NCBI GenBank assembly: GCA_942492375.1
Contig: CALOEL010000013.1
Location: forward strand, 1-64,000
DNA from: JAHEAO01 sp942492375
GTDB lineage: Bacteria; Pseudomonadota; Alphaproteobacteria; Rhodobacterales; Rhodobacteraceae
Direction of reading: 5' to 3'
Length of the DNA stretch: 64,000 nucleotides
Shown: one piece after another, positions 55,205-62,749 of the stretch
Layout: each line of letters opens with the position of its first letter
How positions within the stretch are numbered: the first letter of the stretch is position 1
Made by a program: the position numbers and the translations under genes
The notes under the pieces: generated by a model
What the model was told of the DNA's origin: nothing
Seen by the model: only the letters and a program-made list of their open reading frames with translations
Database searches by the model: none

Positions 55205-56293
55205 ATGGCAACCGTTACCCTTAAGGGGGTACGAAAGAAATACGGTCGGGTAGAGGTTATTCCGCCGATCGATCTGGAGGTTCCGAGCGGCGAATTTATC
55301 GCCCTCGTCGGTCCTTCGGGCAGCGGTAAGTCCACGTTGTTGCGGATCATTGCGGGTCTGGAAGAGATCGACGCGGGTCGGATTTTTGTGGACGGCAAGG
55401 ATGTCACGCAAACCGAACCGAGTGATCGGGACATGGCGATGGTCTTCCAGTCCTACGCGCTCTATCCGCACATGACGGTCGCCGAGAACATGGTCTTTGC
55501 CCTCAGGATGCGCGGGACGGATCCCACCGAGATCGCCCGCCGTCTCGAAGCGGCGCTAAAAATGCTTGGCATGTCGGAATACGCTAACCGCCGACCCGGT
55601 CAGCTCTCCGGCGGGCAAAGGCAACGCGTGGCCATGGGTCGGGCGATCGTTCGGCAGCCGCAGGTCTTTCTTTTCGACGAACCTCTATCCAATCTCGACG
55701 CCAAGCTGCGCGCGGCGACAAGACTGGAATTGCGGGCGTTGCACGATCAACTGGGGGCCACTTCCGTCTTCGTCACTCACGACCAGATCGAAGCTATGAC
55801 CATGGCTGACCGCATCGTCTTGCTCGACGGCGGTCGTATCCAGCAGATTGGAACGCCGCGAGAGATCTATCGCGAACCGCAGAACCGCTTTGTCGCGAGT
55901 TTCATCGGCTCGCCGGAGATCAATATGCTACGCGGCATGCTGGCATCCGCGGCCGGCCGCCTCACCTTCGAGGGGCTACCGCTGTCCGAGTCATTGCAGG
56001 CCGCTGCGGGTCGCGAGGTCGATCTCGGCATTCGTCCCGAGCACATCAGGGTCTGGCCAGACGCAGCACCGGATCGCTGGCCCTTCGAAGTGGACGCGGT
56101 GGAGTTTACCGGGCACGACGCGTTCCTCGTCGGCAAAACCCCGGCAGGCCGGGTTACGCTCCGTATCGACCCGGACAATGACCGTGGTTTGGCCGATAGC
56201 GTTGTCGCTGGTCAGCAGCTTCATGTGCAGTTGCAGGAGCGACATATATTGCTTTTCAATCCTGACACTGGCGTTAGGATCACGAATGGCTGA
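55205..56293 (+). CDS. ABC transporter ATPase (MalK/UgpC-like)
   Basis: 362 residues. Walker A GPSGSGKSTLLRIIAGLE near residue 37, Q-loop VFQSYALYPHMTVAENM, signature QLSGGQRQRVAMGRAIV near 136, Walker B PQVFLFDEPLSNLDAKLRA, H-loop VFVTHDQIEAMTMADRI, and a C-terminal TOBE/regulatory domain (LGIRPEHIRVWPD). It energises the upstream permeases. The end overlaps the next gene by 8 bp. Confidence 0.9.
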   Translation: MATVTLKGVRKKYGRVEVIPPIDLEVPSGEFIALVGPSGSGKSTLLRIIAGLEEIDAGRIFVDGKDVTQTEPSDRDMAMVFQSYALYPHMTVAENMVFALRMRGTDPTEIARRLEAALKMLGMSEYANRRPGQLSGGQRQRVAMGRAIVRQPQVFLFDEPLSNLDAKLRAATRLELRALHDQLGATSVFVTHDQIEAMTMADRIVLLDGGRIQQIGTPREIYREPQNRFVASFIGSPEINMLRGMLASAAGRLTFEGLPLSESLQAAAGREVDLGIRPEHIRVWPDAAPDRWPFEVDAVEFTGHDAFLVGKTPAGRVTLRIDPDNDRGLADSVVAGQQLHVQLQERHILLFNPDTGVRITNG

Positions 56294-57173
56294 GACATGC
56301 AGGCTGCGGACCCTGCGCTTCGATGGCGGCACCGAGGACGGCGCTCGGCTGATCGAGGTCGAAAACGCGGCCGGGCTCTCAATCGATCTACTTCCCGATC
56401 GGTGCCTTGATGTCGGGATTGTGCGCTATCGCGGCGTGCCTTTCGGATGGATCGGCGAAAACGGGCTGGCCCCGGCCCGACCTGGAGAGATGGATCAGGC
56501 CCTTGGCGGTCTGCTCTGCACTTGCGGATTTGATCACATCCGCCAACCGGCGAACGACGGCCTCCGGCACCTCCCGCTGCATGGCTCCATGTCGCTGAGG
56601 CGCGCTATCGTGACAACTACGCAAGTGCTGGAGGACGGTTCCGCCGAGGTCTGTGCAACGGTCGCCCACGGAACCCTTTCAGGTCAGTGCTGGCGGCTCC
56701 ACCGACGCGTGACACTGCCTCCCGACCGTGCCGAAATCAGTATTGAAGACCGGGTTGAAGCTCGCGGGCGAGGGGAGATCACGCCCATCATGGCACTCTA
56801 TCACATCAATCTCAGCGCCCCGCAGATTAGCCCGGATACTCTAGTCGAGGTCGCAACTCGCATGCGTCCGGACCTGCCCGGCACCGAGGACTTCACCTTC
56901 TGCGAACCCGCACCAGCCAATGGGCAACTTATCCAGGTGTCGGATGGTGGAAGGGATCCGCGACGGTGCTTCCGGTTGTCGTTCGACCAGCAGGCCCTGC
57001 CTTGGCTACAGTTTCATCGACGTACGGCGGCTGGCGGCGGTCTTTTCTGTATCGAACCGACCACTCATAACCGTCAGCCTCGCGGTGAACTCCTGCGCGA
57101 TGAAACGCCGCTTAACGGTTCTGTCGAGCGCCGTTTTCAGTTAGTCATGAGCTTCGGGTCGGGGTCCGCCTGA
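56286..57173 (+). CDS. DUF4432 / aldose-1-epimerase-like protein
   Basis: 295 residues. It has the galactose-mutarotase-like fold, with the family pattern GARLIEVENAAGLSIDLLPD and RCLDVGIVRYRGVPFGWI near residues 20-60, then TCGFDHIRQP and PLHGSMSLRRA (His-containing), and a late CIEPTTHNRQPRGE. DUF4432 proteins bind sugars and are often in ABC-sugar operons. The ATG at 56286 overlaps the ATPase gene. It is the last gene of the sulfatase cluster, probably converting the imported sugar. Confidence 0.8.
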   Translation: MAETCRLRTLRFDGGTEDGARLIEVENAAGLSIDLLPDRCLDVGIVRYRGVPFGWIGENGLAPARPGEMDQALGGLLCTCGFDHIRQPANDGLRHLPLHGSMSLRRAIVTTTQVLEDGSAEVCATVAHGTLSGQCWRLHRRVTLPPDRAEISIEDRVEARGRGEITPIMALYHINLSAPQISPDTLVEVATRMRPDLPGTEDFTFCEPAPANGQLIQVSDGGRDPRRCFRLSFDQQALPWLQFHRRTAAGGGLFCIEPTTHNRQPRGELLRDETPLNGSVERRFQLVMSFGSGSA

Positions 57174-57185
57174 GTTGTTCTCGGG

Positions 57186-57202
57186 CGCGGGATTATCCCG
57201 CG
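57186..57202. terminator. stem-loop between convergent genes
   Basis: CGCGGGA-TTA-TCCCGCG, a 7-bp stem, lies between the epimerase stop and the end of the HxlR gene. It lacks a T-run, so it is a weak candidate for a shared terminator. Confidence 0.4.
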
Positions 57203-57218
57203 AACAGGAAGGGCGGCG

Positions 57219-57572
57219 TCATTCTGCCGCGCTTGCGGTCCCGTCGAAGGCGCCCTCGACCTCCCAGCGGCGCGCGATGGAGCCAAGCGTGTCCAGCACG
57301 CCACGCAGCTCCGCGCCGCGCTCAGTCAACCCGTATGTTACAGCCGGTGGGATGGTCATGGCCTGTTCGCGCCAGACCACACCGGCATGTTCCAGCATCC
57401 GCAACCGCTCGGTCAGGACGCGAGTGGAAATTCCGGGCACCAGACGCTTGATCGCACCGAAACGCTGCGGTCCCTGCTCGGACAGAACCCAGAGGATGTA
57501 GATCGTCCAAGGGCCTGTGATGACACGCAGCAGCGCCTCCATCGGGCAGGAAGGGGGTAGGACGCTCTTCAT
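57219..57572 (-). CDS. HxlR-family transcriptional regulator
   Basis: 117 residues. MEALLRVITGPWTIYILWVL is the start of the winged helix and RFGAIKRLVPGISTRVLTER the recognition helix. Cys10 in SCPMEALL is typical of redox- or electrophile-sensing HxlR proteins. It diverges from the DoxX gene; the 133-bp spacer contains a partly repeated TTACTTTTACGTGCCTACTT that could be its operator. It is likely a repressor of the detoxification operon to its right, relieved by an electrophile or oxidant. Confidence 0.86.
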   Translation of the reverse strand: MKSVLPPSCPMEALLRVITGPWTIYILWVLSEQGPQRFGAIKRLVPGISTRVLTERLRMLEHAGVVWREQAMTIPPAVTYGLTERGAELRGVLDTLGSIARRWEVEGAFDGTASAAE

Positions 57573-57705
57573 CGTGGATAGCCCTCACAGTCAAAGGAAG
57601 CTAGTTACTTTTACGTGCCTACTTTCTCCAATGAAGCAAGGCATCTAAAGATACTTAACGAGAAAACGGCGGCTGAACAAGCCGTTGCAAACAGGGAGAG
57701 CGGCA

Positions 57706-58113
57706 ATGAGCGACAAAGTGGCAAAGTATGTCTATTGGATTGCGACAGGCCTTGTGGCGCTGGTCTATCTGGGTGCGGCGGCCTTCTACATCTCGTCCCA
57801 CGACATGGTCGCGGGCATGTATCGCGAGGTGCTGGGCTATCCCACCTACATCATCTGGCCGCTCGCGATTCTGAAGATCGTCGGCGCGGTGGTGATCCTC
57901 TGGCGCCCTTCGGCGATGCTGGTGGATTGGGCCTATGCGGCGATGTTCTGGCATCTGGTGCTAGCCATTGGGGCGCATGTGGGCGCGGGCGATCCGGGCT
58001 GGCCGCCGGCTCTGGCGACCTGGGTGCTTCTGATCGCCTCGTGGCTGACCGCCAATCGCGTGCGGGCGGTCAAGTCGGCCTACGCGCCCGCGTTTCCGTC
58101 AGCGGCGAACTGA
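57706..58113 (+). CDS. DoxX-like membrane protein
   Basis: 135 residues from ATG at 57706 with AGGGAGAG upstream. Four membrane helices (YVYWIATGLVALVYLGAAAF, WPLAILKIVGAVVILW, AYAAMFWHLVLAIGAHVGAG and TWVLLIASWLTA) make a compact DoxX/DUF417-type protein. It is the first gene of the HxlR-divergent operon. DoxX proteins link to thiosulfate and redox or detoxification systems; the exact role is not known. Confidence 0.8.
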   Translation: MSDKVAKYVYWIATGLVALVYLGAAAFYISSHDMVAGMYREVLGYPTYIIWPLAILKIVGAVVILWRPSAMLVDWAYAAMFWHLVLAIGAHVGAGDPGWPPALATWVLLIASWLTANRVRAVKSAYAPAFPSAAN

Positions 58114-58179
58114 TCCGATGCCGAGCTGCCACGGCGCTGCCCATCCACACTCGGCTTTGGGGTTCGAAAGGACGACGAC

Positions 58180-58995
58180 ATGACGGACAGACAGCCGACA
58201 ATGTTTGTTCCCCATGGCGGGGGCCCGTGTTTCTTCATGGACTGGAACCCGCCTGACACCTGGGATAGGCAACGCCGATTCCTCGAGAATTTGCCTGCGA
58301 GCCTGTCGGCAAAGCCCAAGGCGCTCCTCGTGATCTCGGGTCATTGGGAGGAGCGGGTGTTTACCGTGCAGACCAACCCCGCGCCGCCGCTGCTGTTCGA
58401 CTATCAGGGATTTCCGCTGCACACATATCAGCTGACTTGGCCCGCGCCGGGCGATCCCGAGCTGGCGGCCCGCGCGAGCGGACTTCTGGAAGGCGCAGGG
58501 TTCCAAACCGGGGCCGACCCAGCGCGCGGCTTCGATCATGGGGTGTTCGTTCCGCTAAAGGTGGCTTTTCCAGAGGCCGACATCCCCACCGTCCAGTTGA
58601 GCCTGCGCGCCGATCTCGACCCCGCGGCGCATCTCGCCGCCGGTCGCGCGCTGGCGCCCTTGCGCGACGAAGGGGTGCTGATCATCGGGTCCGGCAACAC
58701 CTATCACAATATGGCCGTCATGATGCGCGCCATGCGCGGCGAGGCGGAGGGCAACGTGCGCGGCCTCGATTTCGACCGATGGCTCACGAGTGCTGTGACC
58801 CATGAAGACCCCGAGGTGCGGCACGCCATGCTGGCCGCGTGGGATCAGGCGCCCGGCGCACGCGACGCCAATCCGCGCGAGGAACATCTGATCCCGTTGC
58901 ACGTCGCGGCCGGGGCCGCCCTTGCGGATCGGGGAGGCAAGACCCTCGAGGATCACGTATTGGGCGCGGTCGAAAGCGCCTTCAGATTTGGATAG
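58180..58995 (+). CDS. DODA-type (LigB-fold) aromatic ring-opening dioxygenase
   Basis: 271 residues. Metal-binding and acid-base residues are visible: FVPHGGGPCFFMDW (His), ISGHWEERVFTVQ (His), RGFDHGVFVPLKVAFP (DHG, catalytic His) and IGSGNTYHNMAV. This is the extradiol/4,5-DOPA dioxygenase family, which includes the E. coli YgiD-like form. It opens catechol-type rings. It is second in the operon after DoxX, compatible with handling of aromatic electrophiles. Confidence 0.88.
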   Translation: MTDRQPTMFVPHGGGPCFFMDWNPPDTWDRQRRFLENLPASLSAKPKALLVISGHWEERVFTVQTNPAPPLLFDYQGFPLHTYQLTWPAPGDPELAARASGLLEGAGFQTGADPARGFDHGVFVPLKVAFPEADIPTVQLSLRADLDPAAHLAAGRALAPLRDEGVLIIGSGNTYHNMAVMMRAMRGEAEGNVRGLDFDRWLTSAVTHEDPEVRHAMLAAWDQAPGARDANPREEHLIPLHVAAGAALADRGGKTLEDHVLGAVESAFRFG

Positions 58996-59003
58996 GAGCA
59001 ACC

Positions 59004-59501
59004 ATGAGCTTCGAACTTCCCCCACGGCATGGACCGCGCCCCGAAACCACCGATTGCGCACCGCATGAGCAGGTGTCCCAGAACTCGTCGGCCAAGATTC
59101 ACGCGTTGTTCAAGGAAAAGGCGTTCGCCCTGCCCTTCGTCGAGCGCTGCTGGTCGGGCATTTCGGTCCCCGGCGCCGAGGCCCTGGTGCTTCCGGTAGC
59201 CCACGCATGCGGACCACGCGAGGCCTTCATGATCGGGCGCGAGTTTGCCCATGTGCACCCCGCCCACGATGGCTCGTCGCACCTGATGCTGCCCCCATCC
59301 GTGGTTGAGGAACTGATCGCGAAAGGTTGGGGCGAACCGCATCCCATGGCTCGGCTGGGCTACATCCCGGCCACGGCGGTCATGGCTTTCGCCCCGCGTG
59401 ACGAGAACGAGGTCGATGTCATGCTGCGCCTGCTGACCACGAGCTGGGACTTCGCTCGCGGCAAGCTGGTGAACCCCGCCCCCGTCCATATCCACGGCTG
59501 A
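59004..59501 (+). CDS. DUF5519 (luciferase-family) protein
   Basis: 165 residues from ATG at 59004 with TAGGAGC upstream. REFAHVHPAHDGSSHLMLPP near residue 79 and KGWGEPHPMARLGYIPATAV then APRDENEVDVMLRLLTTSWD define the family. The His-rich stretch HVHPAHDGSSHL may bind metal or a substrate. It is in the detoxification operon. An inactivated partial copy lies at 49220-49519. Confidence 0.82.
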   Translation: MSFELPPRHGPRPETTDCAPHEQVSQNSSAKIHALFKEKAFALPFVERCWSGISVPGAEALVLPVAHACGPREAFMIGREFAHVHPAHDGSSHLMLPPSVVEELIAKGWGEPHPMARLGYIPATAVMAFAPRDENEVDVMLRLLTTSWDFARGKLVNPAPVHIHG

Positions 59502-59541
59502 GAACAAAAGCCTCCTCAGCAATCAGAACAGGAGACCAACC

Positions 59542-60441
59542 ATGTCCGACATTCAGAACGGCCCCTTCATAGTCACCGGCGCCTCCGGCCAGCTTGGCCG
59601 GCAGGTGGTCGATTTGCTGCTGCAGGCCGGCGCCGGTCCGATCATCGCCGTATCGCGCAATACCGAAAAGCTGGCCGACCTCGCCGACAAGGGTGTCGAG
59701 ACCCGTCAGGGCGATTTCAACGATCCAGCGTCGCTTGGGGCTGCCTTTGCTGATGGCAAGCGCCTCCTCATCATTTCGACCGACGATCTCCAACCGGGCA
59801 AGCGGCTCGCCGCCCATTCCAACGCGGTTGCGGCGGCCAAGGCGGTGGGCATTGGCCATATCGTCTATACCTCGTTCGCGGGCCCGGTCCCCGAAAGTCC
59901 GATCGGATTCGCCCACGACCACGAAGGGACCGAGCAGCTGATCGCGGAAAGTGGGGCGGATTACACGATCTTGCGCAACAACATGTACACCGACTTTCTG
60001 CTGATGGGCGGCTCGCAGAGCGTCGCCATGGGCAAGCACTCAGCTGCCGCGGCAGAGGGCAAGACCGGATATGTGACGCGGGCGGATTGCGCCCGTGCCG
60101 CAGCCGCGGCGCTAATGACCGCGACGGGAAAACAGACCCTCGATATCACCGGGCCGCAGACGGTCAGCCAGGCTGAGGTCGCAGCGATCCTGTCCGACGT
60201 TGCGGGCAAGGAGATCCCGTACATCGCGCTGCCAGCCGAGGATCTGGCGCAGGCGATGATTGGAAACGGCTTGCCGGAATTCATGGCGCGGGTCTTTGTT
60301 TCCTTCGACGAGGCAATGGCGCAGGGTTTCCTCGACGTGGCCAGCGACGACCTGAAGACGCTGACCGGCCAGCCTGGCCAATCGGTGCGCGACTTCCTGA
60401 TAGCAAACCGCGCGGCACTATTGACGCCGCCGCAGCGCTGA
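59542..60441 (+). CDS. NmrA/QOR2-like NAD(P)-binding oxidoreductase
   Basis: 299 residues. The Rossmann glycine motif is FIVTGASGQLGRQVVDLLLQ near residues 8-27, followed by ISRN-type specificity sequence (VSRNTEKLADLADKGVETRQ), then HIVYTSFAGPVPESPIGFAH and YTILRNNMYTDFL, matching the atypical SDR family of quinone oxidoreductase 2 and NmrA-like proteins. It probably reduces quinones, in line with the GST and dioxygenase neighbours. It lies 40 bp after the DUF5519 gene and 10 bp before the GST gene. Confidence 0.85.
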   Translation: MSDIQNGPFIVTGASGQLGRQVVDLLLQAGAGPIIAVSRNTEKLADLADKGVETRQGDFNDPASLGAAFADGKRLLIISTDDLQPGKRLAAHSNAVAAAKAVGIGHIVYTSFAGPVPESPIGFAHDHEGTEQLIAESGADYTILRNNMYTDFLLMGGSQSVAMGKHSAAAAEGKTGYVTRADCARAAAAALMTATGKQTLDITGPQTVSQAEVAAILSDVAGKEIPYIALPAEDLAQAMIGNGLPEFMARVFVSFDEAMAQGFLDVASDDLKTLTGQPGQSVRDFLIANRAALLTPPQR

Positions 60442-60451
60442 AGACAGGACC

Positions 60452-61087
60452 ATGCGGCTTTACAACGCCAACTTCTCGCCCAACGCCCTGCGCGTGCGCG
60501 CTGTGGCCTTCGAACTGGGCATCGACATCGAGATCGTCGAGGTCGATCTTCGTAAGGGCGACAACCGCGCCGGAGAATTCCTCCGGCGCAATCCCAACGC
60601 CAAGGTGCCTGTCCTTGAGGACGGCGATTTCTTTCTATGGGAGTCGCGGGCGATCTGCGGCTACCTGGTCAGCCAGACCCCCGACGCGGGTCTGGTACCG
60701 TCTGCGCCGAGGAAACGGGCGCTGATGAACCAGTGGGCCTGGTGGCAGGCCATCCATCTGGGTCCAGCCATGCAGAAACTGTCCTTCGAGCTGTTCCTGA
60801 AGGAGAAACTCGGCATGGGCGATGCCGACCATGCGGCGGTCGAAGCCGAGCGCAAGGCCACCGATCAGTTTCTCGACGTGCTGGAAGAGGGTCTGGCCCG
60901 GCAGGACTGGATCACCGGCGATCTCAGCCTTGCGGATTTCTACCTGGCCACGACCTTCATGTATCGCAAGCAGGCTGCAATCTCGCTGGAGACCCGGCCC
61001 GCCGTTGCCGCCTGGATCGAACGGCTGGAGGCGAGGGACAGCTGGCATAAGGCGATGGTCCCGCTGAACGCGCTCTTGGGACTCTGA
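60452..61087 (+). CDS. glutathione S-transferase
   Basis: 211 residues. The thioredoxin-fold start MRLYNANFSPNALRVRAVAF contains the catalytic Ser/Asn region, followed by NPNAKVPVLEDGDFFLWESR (cis-Pro and glutathione-binding ES motif) and a C-terminal helical domain with WITGDLSLADFYLATTFMYR (N-capping box). It conjugates glutathione to electrophiles. It is the last gene of the HxlR-controlled operon, spaced 10 bp from the oxidoreductase. Confidence 0.88.
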   Translation: MRLYNANFSPNALRVRAVAFELGIDIEIVEVDLRKGDNRAGEFLRRNPNAKVPVLEDGDFFLWESRAICGYLVSQTPDAGLVPSAPRKRALMNQWAWWQAIHLGPAMQKLSFELFLKEKLGMGDADHAAVEAERKATDQFLDVLEEGLARQDWITGDLSLADFYLATTFMYRKQAAISLETRPAVAAWIERLEARDSWHKAMVPLNALLGL

Positions 61088-61192
61088 CTGTTGATTTGCG
61101 CAGAGAACTGATGGAGTGGATGCCCCCTCCCGACGGCATCGCAATGTGCCAGAGTGATGTGCGTTGAACGTCACTGAGAGGAGAGAGCATCC

Positions 61193-62222
61193 ATGAAGGA
61201 AATTAGCATTGTCGGCTTGGACCTGGCAAAGCGAGTGTTTCAGGTGCACGCCGCTGGAAGCGATGGCGCTGTTGTCTTGCGTCGGAAGCTGTCGCGTGGA
61301 CAGATCCTCGCCTTCTTTATGGAGCTGCCGAAGTGCATTGTTGCCATGGAAGCATGCGCGACAGCGCATTATTGGGCACGTGAGATCGGCAAGTTGAGTC
61401 ACGAAGTTCGCCTGCTCCCACCGGCCTACGTGAAGCCCTTCGTCAAGCGACACAAGAACGATGCGGCTGACGCCGAGGCCATTGTCGAGGCGGCGCTCCG
61501 CCCCTCGATGCGGTTCGTTGTTCCAAAGACCGAGAGCCAGCAAGCCCGTTCCATGATCTTCCGGACGCGCGATCTGTTTGTCCGCCAGCAAACGCAGCTT
61601 ATCAACGCTCTTCGCGCTCACTTGGCTGAGCACGGAGTTATTGCGCCACAGGGAATTGCGAACCTGGCCTTGCTGTCGGAGATCATCGAGGAAGGCAACC
61701 TTGGCCTCGAACTCGTCGTCGTGGAAACCGCGCGGCTTTATCTTGAGCAGATCGAGGTGCTCTCCGCTCGTATTGCCGGCTTGGAGAAGACGCTCAGATC
61801 GGAAGCAAAGCGCTCCGAGGCCTCGGCCCGACTGATGTCGATGCCTGGGATGGGGCCGATCACCGCCATGGCGATCGAAGCTTTCGCCCCAACCATGAGC
61901 ACATTCCGGAAAGGGCGAGACTTTGCGGCCTGGCTCGGGCTGGTGCCCAAGCAGCATTCGAGTGGCGGAAAGCAACAACTCGGGCGAACCATCGAAGATG
62001 GGCCAACGCGATATCCGGCGGCTTCTGATCATCGGCGCGATGACCGTGATCCGATGGGCATGCCGCAAATCCCCTCCCGAGAACTCATGGCTGGCGCGTA
62101 TGTTGGCGCGCAAGCCACGCATGCTCGTTGCGATCGCGCTAGCCAACAAGATGGCTCGGTCGATCTGGGCAATGATGACGAAGAATGAGAGCTACAAGGA
62201 ATCCGGGCTGGCTGCGGCATAG
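61193..62222 (+). pseudogene. IS110-family transposase, frameshifted
   Basis: The ATG at 61193 opens with MKEISIVGLDLAKRVFQVHA, the first catalytic Asp of the DEDD motif. Then come CIVAMEACATAHYWAREIG, VKRHKNDAADAEAIVEAA, MSMPGMGPITAMAIEAFAPT and AAWLGLVPKQHSSGGKQQLG, all IS110 text. After LGRT the family reading switches frame near 61995 (SKMGQRDIRRLLIIGAMTVI) and ends at TAG 62222. An extra A in GGGCGAACCATCG explains it. No inverted repeats, as usual for IS110. Probably inactive. Confidence 0.85.
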
Positions 62223-62228
62223 CAAACG

Positions 62229-62749
62229 CTGCGCTGCTGTGAGCACGGATCGTCGGCGTGTGAGGAGGTCAGCGAACGGTAAGGACAAAGATCGGTGAGA
62301 GTGGGTCTGGGAATTCATCCGGGTCAGTGAGCCACGAGCTCGCAGAACTGATTTGCACCAGGTCCGCGTAGCTCCATACCGGCCAGCGGTCGTATTCGTG
62401 CCGCAACGAAAGGCCTGATACATGACCGCACCCGATCACACGTCCAAATCGTTCGAAGAGAGCCTTGCATGAACGGGGGTATCCATACATGTCTCCAAGA
62501 ATGATTGGCAATTCAACAATTGGCGTTAGAAGCGGCCTCGCCAGCGTTCGGTCACATTGCGGTGAGCCGCTTCGTAGTTAGTGCGACGAAAGGGAAGAAA
62601 ACTTTCGGCAGCAAGCCCAATGGCGTCGGATACTGTAACGTGATCGACCTCGCGGGACACATTTAAGTACTTGACACCTCTCTGGCTCATGCGGTCCGGT
62701 ACGAACGGCAACAATCAAAACGAGTGCCAAACCGATTGTTTGGGATCCA
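62229..62749. other. gene-free region between the IS110 gene and the MmgE/PrpD gene
   Basis: About 520 bp. Short minus-strand frames (62269-62511, 62526-62714) show no recognisable family and lack convincing starts. The composition differs slightly (more A/T) from the operons to the left. I see no RNA, repeat or IS end here; it may be the remains of an older gene. Confidence 0.4.

Noticed and set aside
62269..62714. Two short minus-strand frames after the IS110 gene
   Set aside because: No family recognised, no ribosome sites, and short length; reported only as gene-free sequence.
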